From Psychroflexus sp. MES1-P1E (GTDB taxonomy: Bacteria; Bacteroidota; Bacteroidia; Flavobacteriales; Flavobacteriaceae), in NCBI RefSeq assembly GCF_002836055.1, contig NZ_PJBS01000310.1, forward strand, positions 1 through 64,000: a stretch of 64,000 bases of DNA, given 5' to 3'. Position numbers and translations under genes: made by a program. This document shows, piece after piece, positions 29,078 through 40,105 of this stretch; position 1 is the first letter of the stretch, and the number at the start of each line of letters is the position of its first letter. Under the pieces are notes generated by a model that did no database searches, was not told where the DNA came from, and saw only the letters and a list, made by a program, of their open reading frames with translations.

Positions 29078-29560
29078 TTAAGCCTCATCTGTTTTAGAAT
29101 CTGAATTATCAGTAGTTTCTACTTGATTCTCTTCTTTTGCTTTTTTACCAGAACGTCTAGTAGATTTCTTCTTAGCTTGTTTCTTACCAGGTGTATATAC
29201 CTCGTTGAAGTCTACAAGCTCAATCATTGCCATTTCTGCAGCATCACCAAGTCTGTTACCAAGTTTGATGATACGAGTATAACCTCCAGGTCTTTCTCCA
29301 ACCTTGGGCGCTACTTCTCTAAAAAGTTCTGCTACCATGTATTTATCCTTCAATTTAGAAAAAACCAAACGACGGTTATGGGTAGTATCAGATTTAGATT
29401 TTGTAACTAATGGTTCTACATATTGCCTTAAAGCTTTAGCTTTAGCAACAGTAGTGTTTATTCTTTTATGCTCAATTAGGGAACAGGCCATGTTCGAAAG
29501 CATAGCTTTCCTATGTGAGGATGTTCTCCCTAAGTGATTTAATTTCTTTCTATGTCTCAT
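29078..29560 (-). CDS. rplQ: ribosomal protein L17
   Basis: The 160-residue bL17 has the conserved start [20 protein letters not shown] and [25 protein letters not shown] Lys-rich then acidic C-terminal extension (about 125-160) goes beyond the E. coli length, as is usual in Bacteroidota. Last gene of the alpha segment, 27 bases after rpoA. Confidence 0.97.
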   Translation of the reverse strand: MRHRKKLNHLGRTSSHRKAMLSNMACSLIEHKRINTTVAKAKALRQYVEPLVTKSKSDTTHNRRLVFSKLKDKYMVAELFREVAPKVGERPGGYTRIIKLGNRLGDAAEMAMIELVDFNEVYTPGKKQAKKKSTRRSGKKAKEENQVETTDNSDSKTDEA

Positions 29561-29587
29561 GATTAATGTATTTTGTACTTAACAAGT

Positions 29588-30580
29588 TTAGTCTTTGTCA
29601 AGTTTATATTTAGAAAGGTCCATACCGAAGTCAAGTCCTTTATTTTCTACAAGTTCTTCTAGCTCAGTAAGTGATTTTTTACCGAAGTTTCTAAACTTCA
29701 TCAAGTCACTTTTGTTATGAGAAACCAAATCACCCAAAGTCTCAACTTCTGCGGCTTTTAAACAATTCAAAGCACGAACAGATAAATCAAGATCTACAAG
29801 TTTAGTTTTGAGTAATTGTCTCATGTGAAGAGATTCTTCATCATAAGTCTCAGCTTGTGACATTTCTTCTGTTTCAAGTGTAATACGCTCATCAGAGAAA
29901 AGCATGAAGTGATGAATCAAAGTTTTCGCAGCTTCTGTTAGAGCATCTTTTGGATGGATAGAACCATCACTGATAATTTCAAAAATTAATTTCTCATAAT
30001 CAGTTTTTTGTTCAACCCTAAAGTTTTCAATGCTATATTTTACATTTTTAATAGGCGTAAAAACAGAATCTGTAAAAATAGTTCCAATAGGAGCTTTTGA
30101 AGTTTTGTTCTCTTCAGCAGGAACATATCCTCTGCCTTTTTGAACTGTAAGCTCAAGGTTTAGAGAAACTTTTTTGTCCATAGTACAAATTTCAAGATCT
30201 GGGTTTAAGATATCAAAACCTGTAAGGTACTTCTGAAAGTCACCTGCAGTCATTTTATCATTACCGGAAAAAGAGATAGAAACCGTTTCGTTGTCTACAT
30301 CTTCAGCTCTTTTCTTAAATCTGATTTGTTTAAGATTCAATATCATTTCGGTAACGTCTTCGACGACACCTTCTATTGTTGAAAACTCGTGATCAACACC
30401 TTCAATTCGTACTGAAGTGATAGCGAATCCTTCAAGGGATGATAACAAAACTCTACGAAGAGCGTTACCGACAGTTAGACCATAACCTGGTTCTAAGGGT
30501 CTAAACTCGAAAGTTCCCTCAAAATCAGTCGAATCTATCATGATAACTTTATCGGGCTTCTGGAAATTAAATAATGCCAT
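29588..30580 (-). CDS. rpoA: RNA polymerase alpha subunit
   Basis: This 330-residue alpha subunit has the assembly domain ([20 protein letters not shown], the key dimer helix), a linker, and the C-terminal domain with [22 protein letters not shown] and [14 protein letters not shown] for UP-element contact. It lies between rpsD and rplQ as in other bacteria. Confidence 0.98.
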   Translation of the reverse strand: MALFNFQKPDKVIMIDSTDFEGTFEFRPLEPGYGLTVGNALRRVLLSSLEGFAITSVRIEGVDHEFSTIEGVVEDVTEMILNLKQIRFKKRAEDVDNETVSISFSGNDKMTAGDFQKYLTGFDILNPDLEICTMDKKVSLNLELTVQKGRGYVPAEENKTSKAPIGTIFTDSVFTPIKNVKYSIENFRVEQKTDYEKLIFEIISDGSIHPKDALTEAAKTLIHHFMLFSDERITLETEEMSQAETYDEESLHMRQLLKTKLVDLDLSVRALNCLKAAEVETLGDLVSHNKSDLMKFRNFGKKSLTELEELVENKGLDFGMDLSKYKLDKD

Positions 30581-30601
30581 AAATTTGAGTGTTGTCAGTT
30601 A

Positions 30602-31207
30602 TTATTTAGAGTATAATTCGACGATGAATTGCTCATTAATTTTTTCTGGAATCTGTGATCTTTCTGGCACTTTTACAAAAGTCCCTTGCATTTTCTCACT
30701 ATTCCAAGTCATCCATTCGTTATCAGATTTATTGTTTGATAAAGATTCTTGAACCACATTGAGTGATTTTGATTTTTCTCTAATACCAACAACATCATTC
30801 GGTTTAATTTGGTAGGAAGGAATGTTTACTAACTGACCATTTACAGTAATATGTTTGTGGGAAACTAGTTGTCTTGCACCACTTCTTGTAGGTGCAATAC
30901 CTAGTCTGTAGGTAACATTATCGAGTCTAGATTCACATAACTGCAATAATATCTCACCTGTAATACCAGTGGATCTATTAGCTTTACTAAACATATTACG
31001 GAATTGCTTTTCTAAAATACCATAGGTATACTTAGCCTTTTGCTTTTCCATGAGTTGCACTGCATACTCAGATTTTTTACCTCTTCTCCTGTTGTTACCA
31101 TGTTGGCCAGGAGGATAATTTCTTTTTTCGAAAGATTTGTCGTCACCAAAAATGGATTCGCCAAATTTTCTAGCTATTTTAGTTTTGGGACCGGTATATC
31201 TTGCCAT
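30602..31207 (-). CDS. rpsD: ribosomal protein S4
   Basis: A 201-residue uS4 with [21 protein letters not shown], the S4 RNA-binding domain ([33 protein letters not shown]), and an ending ELYSK. It nucleates 16S 5'-domain assembly. In many bacteria S4 also regulates the alpha operon; a 74-base gap precedes it. Confidence 0.98.
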   Translation of the reverse strand: MARYTGPKTKIARKFGESIFGDDKSFEKRNYPPGQHGNNRRRGKKSEYAVQLMEKQKAKYTYGILEKQFRNMFSKANRSTGITGEILLQLCESRLDNVTYRLGIAPTRSGARQLVSHKHITVNGQLVNIPSYQIKPNDVVGIREKSKSLNVVQESLSNNKSDNEWMTWNSEKMQGTFVKVPERSQIPEKINEQFIVELYSK

Positions 31208-31281
31208 TGTCGTGTATTTAATTTACTCTATTATGAATTAAGGTCTTATCCTTCGATAATAGTGTCAATTGATTTATATAA

Positions 31282-31665
31282 TTAGACTCTTCTTCGTTTT
31301 GGTGGTCTACAACCATTATGTGGTATTGGAGTGACATCGATAATCTCAGTAACTTCTATACCTGAGTTATGTAAAGATCTAATAGCGGATTCTCTTCCGT
31401 TACCAGGCCCTTTTACATAAACTTTTACTTTACGTAAACCAGCTTCGTGAGCAACTTTACTCGCATCTTCAGCTGATAATTGTGCTGCATAAGGAGTATT
31501 CTTTTTACTTCCTCTAAAGCCCATCTTACCAGAAGATGACCATGAAATAACATCGCCTTTTTTGTTGGTTAACGAAACGATAATATTATTGAAGGAGGCA
31601 GAAATATGGGCTTCGCCATATGCATCTACAATTACTTTACGCTTTTTGGTTGATGATTTTGCCAT
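31282..31665 (-). CDS. rpsK: ribosomal protein S11
   Basis: The 127-residue uS11 has the family core [22 protein letters not shown] and the C-terminal signature [19 protein letters not shown]. It sits on the platform of the 30S subunit. Ten bases after rpsM. Confidence 0.98.
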   Translation of the reverse strand: MAKSSTKKRKVIVDAYGEAHISASFNNIIVSLTNKKGDVISWSSSGKMGFRGSKKNTPYAAQLSAEDASKVAHEAGLRKVKVYVKGPGNGRESAIRSLHNSGIEVTEIIDVTPIPHNGCRPPKRRRV

Positions 31666-31674
31666 TGTTAATTA

Positions 31675-32049
31675 TTATTTAGTTACTTTTTTCTTATTAG
31701 CAACTGTTTTTCTTCGTCCTTTTCTTGTACGAGAGTTGTTTTTGGTTCTTTGACCTCTTAATGGTAAACCAGATCTATGTCTAATACCTCTATAACATCC
31801 AATATCCATCAATCTTTTGATGTGAATTTGAACCTGAGATCTCAATTCTCCTTCGATAGTATTTTTACCGACTTCGTCTCTAATCTTACCGATTTGATCA
31901 TCATTCCAATCTGAAACTTTGATACTTTCGTCTACACCGGCATCCTTAAGAACTTTCTTAGCTCTACTGTTACCGATTCCGAAGATATAGGTTAAAGCTA
32001 TAACTCCTCTTTTTTGTTTTGGTATATCTACACCTGCAATTCTAGCCAT
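31675..32049 (-). CDS. rpsM: ribosomal protein S13
   Basis: The 124-residue uS13 begins [22 protein letters not shown] and carries [26 protein letters not shown]. It forms 30S head contacts with the 50S subunit and P-site tRNA. Two bases after rpmJ. Confidence 0.98.
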   Translation of the reverse strand: MARIAGVDIPKQKRGVIALTYIFGIGNSRAKKVLKDAGVDESIKVSDWNDDQIGKIRDEVGKNTIEGELRSQVQIHIKRLMDIGCYRGIRHRSGLPLRGQRTKNNSRTRKGRRKTVANKKKVTK

Positions 32050-32051
32050 AA

Positions 32052-32168
32052 TTAACCTTGTCTTTGTTTGAATTTAGGATTTTTCTTATTGATGACATAA
32101 AGACGTCCTTTTCTACGAACTATCTTACAATCAGAACTTCTTTTCTTTATTGATGCTCTAACTTTCAT
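32052..32168 (-). CDS. rpmJ: ribosomal protein L36, zinc-free type
   Basis: A 38-codon frame starts at ATG 32168 ([20 protein letters not shown]) and ends KQRQG at the TAA of 32052. It lies in the expected place between infA and rpsM. Only one of the four zinc ligands of classical L36 remains: Cys14 is kept, while positions 11, 27 and 33 are Ser, Asn and Phe. It is therefore a C-minus form. Confidence 0.93.
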   Translation of the reverse strand: MKVRASIKKRSSDCKIVRRKGRLYVINKKNPKFKQRQG

Positions 32169-32173
32169 AATAT

Positions 32174-32389
32174 TTAGTATCTGTAAGTTATTCGAGCCTT
32201 AGTTAAATCGTAAGGACTCATTTCTAATTTTACTTTATCGCCAGGTAATAATTTTATGTAATGCATTCTCATTTTACCAGATATATGAGCAGTAACAATA
32301 TGCTCATTTTCAAGTTCCACACGAAACATCGCATTAGACAGTGCTTCTATAATTGTACCGTCTTGTTCTATTGAGGGTTGTTTTGCCAT
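32174..32389 (-). CDS. infA: translation initiation factor IF-1
   Basis: The 71-residue S1/OB-fold protein has [62 protein letters not shown] and a final TYRY. It binds the A site during initiation. It follows secY by one base. Confidence 0.98.
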   Translation of the reverse strand: MAKQPSIEQDGTIIEALSNAMFRVELENEHIVTAHISGKMRMHYIKLLPGDKVKLEMSPYDLTKARITYRY

Positions 32390-32390
32390 A

Positions 32391-33731
32391 TTATGCGACT
32401 GCTTTTCTATTTTTACCAGATTTCATTAATCCATCGTAATGTCTATTTAAAAGGTATGAGTTTACTTGTTGTATAGTATCGATTGCAACTCCTACCATAA
32501 TCAATAATGACGTTCCACCAAAGAATAAACCCCATCCTTGTTGTACATTAAGCAATGAAACAATTACTGCAGGAAAAACTGCAATAAGAGCTAAAAATAT
32601 AGATCCGGGTAATGTAATTTGGGACATTACTCTATCTAAATATTCAGACGTTTCTGACCCAGGACGAATGCCTGGAATAAAACCACCACTGCGCTTAAGA
32701 TCATCAGCCATTTTATTGGTAGGAACCGTTATTGCGGTATAGAAATAAGTAAACACAATAATTAAGATTCCAAACACTAAACTATACCAGAATCCAAACA
32801 TATTTTGGAATGCTGCTGTAATACCTTGAGCCATTTCAGAATCGGAAAGACCTGCAACAGCTGCTGGAATAAACATAATAGCCTGAGCAAAAATGATAGG
32901 CATTACTCCTGAAGCATTAAGCCTAAGTGGTATAAACTGCCTAGCACCTCCAACTGAAGCCTTTTCAAATTTACCTGAAGCGTTCTTCCTTGCATATTGA
33001 ACAGGAATTTGTCTTACCGCTCTTACTAACATCACTGCTGCTAAGATGATAACGAACCAAATAACCAATTCAATTAGTATTAAGATTAAACCACCATTAG
33101 ATTCAGTAACTCTAGATATAAATTCTTGAATAAAAGCTTGAGGTAAGGTTGCAATAATACCAACCATAATCAAAAGTGAAATTCCGTTACCAATACCTTT
33201 ATCTGTAATTTTCTCACCTAACCACATTGCAAAAATACAACCTGTAGTAAGAATTATGACAGAGGATACCACGAAGGTGAAAGTACTATCCATTAAGAAG
33301 GCGGAAGAAGGGAGTATATTATATAAATTAATAATATATCCAGGCCCTTGCACCAATGTGATAGCGATTGTTAACCAACGTGTGATCTGAGTAATTTTCT
33401 TTCTACCACTATCGCCTTCCTTCTGTAATTTTTGAAGATACGGAATAGCAATAGTCATCAACTGTACTACAATAGAGGCAGAGATATATGGCATAATTCC
33501 TAAAGCAAAAACTGAAGCGTTAGAAAAAGCACCACCAGTAAAAGCATTTAATAAACCTAAAATACCACCATCTGTCTGGTTGGAAAGACTAGCTAGCTGA
33601 GCTGCATCGATCCCAGGCAAAACAATTTGTGCACCAAATCTATAAACCAATAACAAACCTAGAGTAAGAAGAATTCTATTCTTCAGCTCCTCAATTTTCC
33701 AGATATTCTTTAATGTTTCAAAAAACTTCAT
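32391..33731 (-). CDS. secY: protein translocase subunit SecY
   Basis: A 446-residue ten-helix channel protein with the N-terminal [24 protein letters not shown], the plug region [22 protein letters not shown], and the cytoplasmic loops that bind ribosome and SecA. It forms the Sec channel with SecE and with the SecG encoded at 19308. It follows rplO by 11 bases. Confidence 0.98.
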   Translation of the reverse strand: MKFFETLKNIWKIEELKNRILLTLGLLLVYRFGAQIVLPGIDAAQLASLSNQTDGGILGLLNAFTGGAFSNASVFALGIMPYISASIVVQLMTIAIPYLQKLQKEGDSGRKKITQITRWLTIAITLVQGPGYIINLYNILPSSAFLMDSTFTFVVSSVIILTTGCIFAMWLGEKITDKGIGNGISLLIMVGIIATLPQAFIQEFISRVTESNGGLILILIELVIWFVIILAAVMLVRAVRQIPVQYARKNASGKFEKASVGGARQFIPLRLNASGVMPIIFAQAIMFIPAAVAGLSDSEMAQGITAAFQNMFGFWYSLVFGILIIVFTYFYTAITVPTNKMADDLKRSGGFIPGIRPGSETSEYLDRVMSQITLPGSIFLALIAVFPAVIVSLLNVQQGWGLFFGGTSLLIMVGVAIDTIQQVNSYLLNRHYDGLMKSGKNRKAVA

Positions 33732-33742
33732 ATGGTGGTTAG

Positions 33743-34195
33743 TTATGTAGTGATAGCTTCTCCTCCAGCTGCTTCAATTGCTGATTTTGCTGAAGCGGAA
33801 AATTTGTGAGCAGAAACTTTCAATTTAGCTTTCAATTCACCTCTACCTAAAACTTTTAGGGGAAGGTTTTTATTGACTTGATCCATGCTGTGTAAAATAT
33901 CAAAATCAATAGAATCTGTAATCAATTTATGATCCACAAGTTCTTGAAGACGATCCAAATTAATGGTTTGATATTCTACTCTATTAGGATTTGTAAATCC
34001 GAATTTAGGGACTCGTCTTTGAAGAGGCATTTGACCACCTTCAAATCCAATTTTTCTCGAGTAACCTGAACGGGATTTAGCACCTTTATGTCCTCTACCA
34101 GCGGTACCACCGTTTCCAGTCGCCTGACCTCTACCAAGTCGTTTGGTAGTGGTTTTAACGGAACCTTTGGCAGGTTTTAAATTATGTAATTCCAT
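33743..34195 (-). CDS. rplO: ribosomal protein L15
   Basis: The 150-residue uL15 has the basic Gly-rich N-terminus LGRGQATGNGGTAGRGHKGAKSR followed by FEGGQMPLQRRVPKFGF. Late-assembling 50S protein. Four bases after rpmD. Confidence 0.98.
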   Translation of the reverse strand: MELHNLKPAKGSVKTTTKRLGRGQATGNGGTAGRGHKGAKSRSGYSRKIGFEGGQMPLQRRVPKFGFTNPNRVEYQTINLDRLQELVDHKLITDSIDFDILHSMDQVNKNLPLKVLGRGELKAKLKVSAHKFSASAKSAIEAAGGEAITT

Positions 34196-34199
34196 AGTT

Positions 34200-34382
34200 T
34201 TAGTTTATTTCTTGTACAGAAACTAAATGTTTAACTTTATTAACCATTCCCATTAAAGAACTTGATACCTCAAATTCGTTAGAGTGGCCAATTTTTCTTA
34301 AACCCATAGCCTCTAATGTAAGCTTTTGGTTTTTTGGACGCTTAATAGCGCTCTTGGTTTTAGTAACTTTAATTCTAGCCAT
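34200..34382 (-). CDS. rpmD: ribosomal protein L30
   Basis: The 60-residue uL30 begins MARIKVTKTKSAIKRPKNQKL and has GLRKIGHSNEF. Short bacterial form, located between rpsE and rplO as usual. Confidence 0.97.
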   Translation of the reverse strand: MARIKVTKTKSAIKRPKNQKLTLEAMGLRKIGHSNEFEVSSSLMGMVNKVKHLVSVQEIN

Positions 34383-34393
34383 AATAATGTATC

Positions 34394-34918
34394 TTAACCA
34401 TTAAATAATTTCTCGAGGGTAATTCCTCTTTGTTTAGCTATTTGATCTGCACCTCTTAATTTAAGTAAGGCATCAAAAGTAGCCTTAACCATATTGTGAG
34501 GATTAGAAGATCCTTGGTTTTTAGATAGTACATCGTGAACACCAACAGCCTCTAAAACCATACGTGTAGGTCCACCAGCTATAACACCGGTACCTGCAGA
34601 GGCTGGTAATAAAAACACTCTGGCACCACCATACTTACCTAACTGCTCGTGCGGTAAAGTAGATTTGTGCAAAGGAATTCTAACTAAGTTTTTCTTAGCA
34701 TCTTCTACACCTTTAGAAATAGCGTCGGCAACTTCCTTGGATTTACCCAATCCGTGACCAACTACTCCATTTTCATCACCTACTACAACAATAGCAGAGA
34801 ATCCAAAAGCTCTACCACCTTTAGTGACTTTAGTAACTCGTTGGACTCCTACTAGACGATCTTTAAGATCTAATCCACCAGGTTTTACAGTTTCAACGTT
34901 TTTATAATCTTGATACAT
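34394..34918 (-). CDS. rpsE: ribosomal protein S5
   Basis: The 174-residue uS5 has the double-stranded-RNA-binding-like domain ([33 protein letters not shown]) and HGKSK-like [12 protein letters not shown]; the C-terminal domain has [17 protein letters not shown]. It lines the 30S mRNA entry channel and affects accuracy. Confidence 0.98.
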   Translation of the reverse strand: MYQDYKNVETVKPGGLDLKDRLVGVQRVTKVTKGGRAFGFSAIVVVGDENGVVGHGLGKSKEVADAISKGVEDAKKNLVRIPLHKSTLPHEQLGKYGGARVFLLPASAGTGVIAGGPTRMVLEAVGVHDVLSKNQGSSNPHNMVKATFDALLKLRGADQIAKQRGITLEKLFNG

Positions 34919-34922
34919 ATTT

Positions 34923-35279
34923 TTAGAATTTTAAGCCTCCCTTACGAGCACCTTCGGCTAATGATTTAACTCTACCGTGGTATAAATAACCACTCCTATC
35001 GAAAGAAATTGAATCAATCTTCTTATCCAAAGCCTTTTTGGCTATGGCCTCACCAACAATAACAGAAGCTTCGCTTTTTGTTTTGTTAGCAACGTCAATT
35101 CCTTTATCTCTTGATGATGCAGATGCAAGTGTTATTGCATTTACATCGTCAATCAATTGCGCATAGATCTCGTTATTACTTCTGAATACGGAAAGTCTTG
35201 GTTTTACTGGAGTACCAGTAATAGTCTTTCTTATACGCTTGCGTATCTTGTGTCTTCTTTTTTCTTTAGAAAATCCCAT
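34923..35279 (-). CDS. rplR: ribosomal protein L18
   Basis: The 118-residue uL18 has a basic N-terminus ([16 protein letters not shown]), [19 protein letters not shown] and the ending [26 protein letters not shown]. It binds 5S rRNA together with L5. Confidence 0.98.
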   Translation of the reverse strand: MGFSKEKRRHKIRKRIRKTITGTPVKPRLSVFRSNNEIYAQLIDDVNAITLASASSRDKGIDVANKTKSEASVIVGEAIAKKALDKKIDSISFDRSGYLYHGRVKSLAEGARKGGLKF

Positions 35280-35281
35280 AA

Positions 35282-35824
35282 TTAAGCTGATTTACCTGCT
35301 TTTCTTCTTATATATTCACCAACATATTTAATACCTTTTCCTTTGTAAGGTTCAGGTCTTCTAAATGAACGAATTTTAGCAGCGACTTGTGAAACAAGTT
35401 GTTTGTCAAATGACGTTAATTTTATAATTGGATTCTTACCTTTTTCTGAAATAGTTTCGAGTTTTACTTCAGAGGCTAAATTTAAAACAATGTTATGAGA
35501 AAAACCAACGGCGATATCTAATTTTTGACCTTGATTGGTAGCTCTATAACCAACTCCAACAAGTTCTAATTCCTTAGTAAAACCTTTAGTAACTCCTTCT
35601 ATCATATTAAACACTAGAGATCTATAAAGACCATGCTTAGCTTTGTGTGTTTTTTTATCAGAAGGTCTTTCAAAAAATATTTCATTATCCTCTATCTTGA
35701 CCGTAATCTCCTGGAAAGTTTGTTTCAACTCACCAAGCTTACCCTTTACTGTTATAGTATCGACTGTTAAGTCGACTGTAACACCATCTGGAATACTAAT
35801 TGGACTGTAACCTATTCTTGACAT
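35282..35824 (-). CDS. rplF: ribosomal protein L6
   Basis: The 180-residue uL6 has two repeated alpha/beta domains: MSRIGYSPISIPDGVTVDL at the start, LVGVGYRATNQGQKLDIAVGFSH in the middle, and PEPYKGKGIKYVGEYIRRKAGKSA at the end. It lies near the sarcin-ricin loop. Confidence 0.98.
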   Translation of the reverse strand: MSRIGYSPISIPDGVTVDLTVDTITVKGKLGELKQTFQEITVKIEDNEIFFERPSDKKTHKAKHGLYRSLVFNMIEGVTKGFTKELELVGVGYRATNQGQKLDIAVGFSHNIVLNLASEVKLETISEKGKNPIIKLTSFDKQLVSQVAAKIRSFRRPEPYKGKGIKYVGEYIRRKAGKSA

Positions 35825-35842
35825 AATTTTTGTCTTTTTAAA

Positions 35843-36241
35843 TTAGTATACGTAACAAAGAATTTCACCTCCAACATGTTCTCTCTGAGCTTGTCTTCCT
35901 GTCATAACTCCCTTGGAAGTCGATACGATTGAAATTCCTAAACCATTTAAGACTCTAGGGATTTCTTCGGAACCGGAATACTTTCTCAAACCAGGTCTAC
36001 TCACTCTCTGTAATTTTTTGATTACCGGATCGTTTGTAAACTTATCATATTTTAAAGCTATCTTGATAACACCTTGATTATCGGCATCAATAAACTTATA
36101 ACTTAAAATATATCCCTGATCGAACAAAATTTTTGTGATCTCCTTTTTTAGGTTAGAAGCCGGTATTTCAACAACTCTGTGAGTGGCCAAAACTGCGTTT
36201 CTAACTCTAGTTAAATAATCTGCAACTGGATCAATATTCAT
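35843..36241 (-). CDS. rpsH: ribosomal protein S8
   Basis: The 132-residue uS8 contains DPVADYLTRVRNAVLATHRVVEIPAS, RVSRPGLRKYSG and a final GLGISIVSTSKGVMTGRQAQREHVGGEILCYVY. It is a primary binder of 16S helix 21. In E. coli S8 also represses the spc operon. Confidence 0.98.
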   Translation of the reverse strand: MNIDPVADYLTRVRNAVLATHRVVEIPASNLKKEITKILFDQGYILSYKFIDADNQGVIKIALKYDKFTNDPVIKKLQRVSRPGLRKYSGSEEIPRVLNGLGISIVSTSKGVMTGRQAQREHVGGEILCYVY

Positions 36242-36263
36242 TTTATTGCACTTTTTAAATTAA

Positions 36264-36533
36264 TTACCAACTTGCTTTTTTAACCCCTGGAATAAGACCT
36301 TGGTTAGCCATTTCTCTAAAAGTAACTCGAGAAAGACCAAATTGTCTCATATATCCCTTAGGTCTACCTGTAAGCTTACATCGGTTATGCATTCTCACTG
36401 GAGAAGCATTCTTAGGTAGTTTTTGTAAACCTTCAAAATCTCCAGCTTCTTTCAAAGCTTTTCTTTTTTCGGCGTATTTTTCAACCGTTTTCTGGCGTTT
36501 CACCTCACGGGCTTTCATTGATTCTTTTGCCAT
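36264..36533 (-). CDS. rpsN: ribosomal protein S14, zinc-independent type
   Basis: The 89-residue uS14 is the long form without CxxC pairs, with [32 protein letters not shown] and ending GVKKASW. It is in the 30S head. Confidence 0.98.
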   Translation of the reverse strand: MAKESMKAREVKRQKTVEKYAEKRKALKEAGDFEGLQKLPKNASPVRMHNRCKLTGRPKGYMRQFGLSRVTFREMANQGLIPGVKKASW

Positions 36534-36535
36534 AA

Positions 36536-37087
36536 TTATTTCTTTTTAAATGGTAATCCCAATTCAGTCAATAATGATTTTGCCTCTTGATCAGTATCTG
36601 CTGATGTGACAAAACTTATATCCATCCCTTGAATTCTATTCACTCTATCAATGTTTATTTCCGGAAAGATTATTTGTTCAATAATACCTAAGTTATAATT
36701 TCCTCGTCCATCAAATCCATCTGATTTGATACCGCTGAAATCTCTTACTCGTGGTAAAGCCGAAGTGATTAATCTATCCAAAAATTCATACATTCTATAT
36801 CCACGTAAAGTTACTTTAACACCTATAGGCATTCCCTTTCTTAATTTGAAAGAGGCAACATCCTTTTTTGATATAGTCTGAACAGCTTTCTGACCTGTAA
36901 TTGTTGAAAATTCTTCGATAGAATGATCTATCAATTTTTTATCAGCAATTGCAGCACCTACACCCCTACTTAAAACTATTTTTTTAAGTCTTGGCACCTC
37001 CATAGGATTGGAATAACTAAACTCTTCACGAAGAGCAGGAAGTATTTTGCTGTTGTATTCTTCTTTTAATCTTGGTACGTAACTCAT
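36536..37087 (-). CDS. rplE: ribosomal protein L5
   Basis: The 183-residue uL5 has [64 protein letters not shown] and the [18 protein letters not shown] ending. It binds 5S rRNA and bridges to the 30S head. Confidence 0.98.
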   Translation of the reverse strand: MSYVPRLKEEYNSKILPALREEFSYSNPMEVPRLKKIVLSRGVGAAIADKKLIDHSIEEFSTITGQKAVQTISKKDVASFKLRKGMPIGVKVTLRGYRMYEFLDRLITSALPRVRDFSGIKSDGFDGRGNYNLGIIEQIIFPEINIDRVNRIQGMDISFVTSADTDQEAKSLLTELGLPFKKK

Positions 37088-37089
37088 AA

Positions 37090-37401
37090 TTAAATAGCTT
37101 CATTGGTTTTCTTAGCAACTCTAATCCTTTTGCCATCTTCAACTTTAGTACCTAATCTTGTACTCTTACCTTCTTTGGTGATAAGAGATAAATTAGACAT
37201 ATGGATTGGGGCTTCTTTCTTAGTAATTCCACCTTGTGGATTAGTTGCAGAGGGCTTTTGATGTTTAGAAATCATATTGATTGCTTCAACAATAGCCTTT
37301 TCTTTTTTAACAAGTATATCAAGTATCTTACCTTCTTGTCCTTTATGATCACCAGCAATTACTCTTACTTGATCACCTTTTTTTATTCTACTTCTTTTCA
37401 T
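37090..37401 (-). CDS. rplX: ribosomal protein L24
   Basis: The 103-residue uL24 has a KOW motif ([23 protein letters not shown]) and QPKGGI-like [18 protein letters not shown]. It is an assembly initiator of the 50S subunit, near the exit tunnel. Confidence 0.97.
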   Translation of the reverse strand: MKRSRIKKGDQVRVIAGDHKGQEGKILDILVKKEKAIVEAINMISKHQKPSATNPQGGITKKEAPIHMSNLSLITKEGKSTRLGTKVEDGKRIRVAKKTNEAI

Positions 37402-37410
37402 AATGATAGA

Positions 37411-37779
37411 TTAAAGCACCTCTGGTGCAAGTGAAACAATTTTCATAAACTGATTCTCACGAAGTTCTTTGGCAACTGGACCAAATACACGTGTTCCTCT
37501 CATCTCTCCTGTAGGGTTTAATAAAACGCAGGCATTGTCGTCGAAGCGAATGTAAGATCCATCTGGACGTCTTACCTCCTTACTTGTTCTAACAACCACG
37601 GCTGTAGAAACAGCACCTTTTTTAATATTACCATTTGGAGTTGCTTCTTTAACGCTGACTACAACTTTATCGCCAACCGAAGCATATCGCCTATTCGTGC
37701 CACCAAGGACACGAATAACTAAAACTTGCTTAGCACCAGTGTTATCTGCTACTCTTAATCTTGATTCTTGTTGTACCAT
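37411..37779 (-). CDS. rplN: ribosomal protein L14
   Basis: The 122-residue uL14 begins [27 protein letters not shown] and has [34 protein letters not shown] and [14 protein letters not shown]. It forms an inter-subunit bridge. Confidence 0.98.
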   Translation of the reverse strand: MVQQESRLRVADNTGAKQVLVIRVLGGTNRRYASVGDKVVVSVKEATPNGNIKKGAVSTAVVVRTSKEVRRPDGSYIRFDDNACVLLNPTGEMRGTRVFGPVAKELRENQFMKIVSLAPEVL

Positions 37780-37781
37780 AG

Positions 37782-38039
37782 TTATTTAGCTCTTTCAATT
37801 ATATCAACCAATCTCCAACGTTTTGTTTTGCTGAGAGGTCTGGTTTCCATAATTCTTACGGTATCACCGTCGTTACAGTCATTCTTTTCATCATGCACAA
37901 CATACTTTTTCGTTTTCAAAACGAACTTACCATACATTGGATGCTTTATTTTCTTGACTTCAGAAACGACAATGGACTTATCCATTTTGTTGCTTGTCAC
38001 AACACCGATACGTTCTTTTCTTAAATTTCTTTTTTCCAT
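37782..38039 (-). CDS. rpsQ: ribosomal protein S17
   Basis: The 85-residue uS17 has [58 protein letters not shown]-fold protein at the base of the 30S body. Confidence 0.98.
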   Translation of the reverse strand: MEKRNLRKERIGVVTSNKMDKSIVVSEVKKIKHPMYGKFVLKTKKYVVHDEKNDCNDGDTVRIMETRPLSKTKRWRLVDIIERAK

Positions 38040-38050
38040 TGTAAGTAGAA

Positions 38051-38242
38051 TTAATCTAATTCTCTTTTTGTGATTTCGGTAGCGATTCTCGCAATTGATC
38101 TTCTAACTTTTTTAATTTCAGAAGGGTTTTCTAAAGGAGAAAGCACGTGAGTCATTTTCAAATCGGACAACTTTGTCTTATTATTTGTTAATTCTTCATA
38201 TAATTCTTCTACCGAAAGTTCTTTTACTTCAGATTGTCTCAT
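38051..38242 (-). CDS. rpmC: ribosomal protein L29
   Basis: The 63-residue uL29 is two helices ([25 protein letters not shown] and [21 protein letters not shown]). It sits at the tunnel exit next to L23, where it helps dock targeting factors. Confidence 0.97.
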   Translation of the reverse strand: MRQSEVKELSVEELYEELTNNKTKLSDLKMTHVLSPLENPSEIKKVRRSIARIATEITKRELD

Positions 38243-38248
38243 CTTTAT

Positions 38249-38668
38249 TTATTCTTGATAATCTCTAGCGACTATAAATTTTGTTTTAACAGGTAACTTC
38301 TGAGCTGCTAATCTTAGTGCTTCTTTTGCAACACTATGAGGAACACCACCGATTTCAAATAAAATACGACCAGGCTGAACAACAGCTGCCCAATATTCTA
38401 CAGAACCTTTTCCTTTACCCATACGGACTTCAAGAGGCTTTTTAGTGATAGGTTTGTCTGGAAATATCTTGATCCAGATAGAACCTTCTCTTTTCATGTA
38501 GCGAGTTGCTGCGATACGTGAAGCCTCAATTTGTCTTGCAGTAACAAAAGAAGAATCTAAAGATTTAATTCCAAAAGTTCCGTTTGAAAGTCTATGACCT
38601 CTTTGTGAGACCCCTTTCATACTTCCCTTTTGCTGCTTACGAAATTTTGTTCTTTTAGGCTGTAACAT
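38249..38668 (-). CDS. rplP: ribosomal protein L16
   Basis: The 139-residue uL16 has [42 protein letters not shown] and [32 protein letters not shown]. It contacts A-site tRNA. Confidence 0.98.
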   Translation of the reverse strand: MLQPKRTKFRKQQKGSMKGVSQRGHRLSNGTFGIKSLDSSFVTARQIEASRIAATRYMKREGSIWIKIFPDKPITKKPLEVRMGKGKGSVEYWAAVVQPGRILFEIGGVPHSVAKEALRLAAQKLPVKTKFIVARDYQE

Positions 38669-38690
38669 CTCTTATATTAATCTTTAATGA

Positions 38691-39401
38691 TTATTTTCTA
38701 CGACGAGCTTTAGGTCGTCTCGCTTTTCCTTTGGTGTCACTGTTAGCAAGGCCAACTAATGGAGATAACTCACGTTTTCCATATACTTCACCCTTCATGA
38801 TCCATACTTTGATACCCAATCTACCATAGGTAGTGTGAGATTCAACCAATGCATAGTCAATGTCTGCTCTAAACGTGGACAAAGGAATACGTCCTTCTTT
38901 ATAAGTTTCAACTCGAGCCATTTCTGCTCCGTTTAAACGTCCAGATACTTGAATTTTAATACCCTCAGCATTCATTCTTATAGCTGCTGCAATTGCCATT
39001 TTTGTAGCTCTTCTGTAAGAAATTCTGTTCTCAACTTGTCGTGCCACACTGGTAGCAACAAGAAAGGCATCTAATTCAGGTCTCTTGATCTCAAAGATGT
39101 TGACCTGGACTTCCTTATCCGTAATGTTTTTGAGTTCTTCTTTTAACTTGTCTACTTCCTGACCACCTTTCCCAATAATAATACCGGGTCTTGCAGTAGT
39201 AATAGTAACGGTTACAAGTTTAAGCGTACGCTCAATAATTACGCGCGAAACACTAGCTTTAGTTAAACGAGCATGGATATACTTTCTAATCTTGTGATCT
39301 TCTGCAAGATTATCACCGTAATCGTTACCTCCGTACCAGTTGGACTCCCATCCTTTAATGATACCAAGTCTATTGCCGATTGGATTTGTTTTTTGTCCCA
39401 T
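38691..39401 (-). CDS. rpsC: ribosomal protein S3
   Basis: The 236-residue uS3 begins [20 protein letters not shown], with a KH domain ([20 protein letters not shown]) and the C-terminal domain [30 protein letters not shown]. The [11 protein letters not shown] tail is basic. It helps form the mRNA entry. Confidence 0.98.
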   Translation of the reverse strand: MGQKTNPIGNRLGIIKGWESNWYGGNDYGDNLAEDHKIRKYIHARLTKASVSRVIIERTLKLVTVTITTARPGIIIGKGGQEVDKLKEELKNITDKEVQVNIFEIKRPELDAFLVATSVARQVENRISYRRATKMAIAAAIRMNAEGIKIQVSGRLNGAEMARVETYKEGRIPLSTFRADIDYALVESHTTYGRLGIKVWIMKGEVYGKRELSPLVGLANSDTKGKARRPKARRRK

Positions 39402-39408
39402 AGTCTAT

Positions 39409-39816
39409 CTAGCTTTCAGTGTTAATTTTTTCTCCTAGTATAAGAGTGACATGATTTGAACGTTTACGTATTCTATGTGCACGGCCTTGTGGGGCTGGGC
39501 GAAGACGTTTTAACATACTGCCACTATCTACTTTAATTTCCTTTATAAAAACTCTGGCTTGCTCTAAATCTGCATCCTCATTTTTGGCTTGCCAGTTGGC
39601 AATGGCAGAAAGAACTAACTTCTCTAATCTACCTGATGCGATTTTAGTACTAAACTTTAGTATTTGCAAAGCATGAGCAACATCTTTACCTCTAACCAAA
39701 TCGGCTACTAACCTCATTTTACGGGGTGAGGTTGGACAATTATTCAATTTTGCAATAGCAAGTTGACTTTTTTCCTCTTTAAGCATCTCTGCTTTATTTC
39801 TTTTTCTTACTCCCAT
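39409..39816 (-). CDS. rplV: ribosomal protein L22
   Basis: The 135-residue uL22 has NCPTSPRKMRLVADLVRGKDVAHAL, the tunnel hairpin SGSMLKRLRPAPQGRAHRIRKRSNHVTLIL. The hairpin tip at residues RLRPAPQGRA is the site of macrolide resistance changes in other bacteria; it looks normal here. Confidence 0.98.
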   Translation of the reverse strand: MGVRKRNKAEMLKEEKSQLAIAKLNNCPTSPRKMRLVADLVRGKDVAHALQILKFSTKIASGRLEKLVLSAIANWQAKNEDADLEQARVFIKEIKVDSGSMLKRLRPAPQGRAHRIRKRSNHVTLILGEKINTES

Positions 39817-39823
39817 TGTTCAA

Positions 39824-40102
39824 TTATTTTTTTCCTTTATTCTTTGAACCCTGATGACCACGAAAAGTACGAGTTGGAGAAAATTCTCCAAGCTTGTGAC
39901 CTACCATGTTTTCTGTAATAAAAACAGGTACAAATTGTCTACCGTTGTGGACACCAAAAGTCTGACCAACGAAATCAGGAGTAATGGTGGATGCTCTAGA
40001 CCATGTTTTGATCACAGACTTTTTACCTGAGTCTAGGTTCTGAGCAACTTTCTTATCTAATTTATAATGGACAAAAGGTCCTTTCTTTAATGAACGTGCC
40101 AT
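39824..40102 (-). CDS. rpsS: ribosomal protein S19
   Basis: The 92-residue uS19 begins [19 protein letters not shown] and has [48 protein letters not shown] as its core. 30S head protein. Confidence 0.98.
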   Translation of the reverse strand: MARSLKKGPFVHYKLDKKVAQNLDSGKKSVIKTWSRASTITPDFVGQTFGVHNGRQFVPVFITENMVGHKLGEFSPTRTFRGHQGSKNKGKK

Positions 40103-40105
40103 ATC

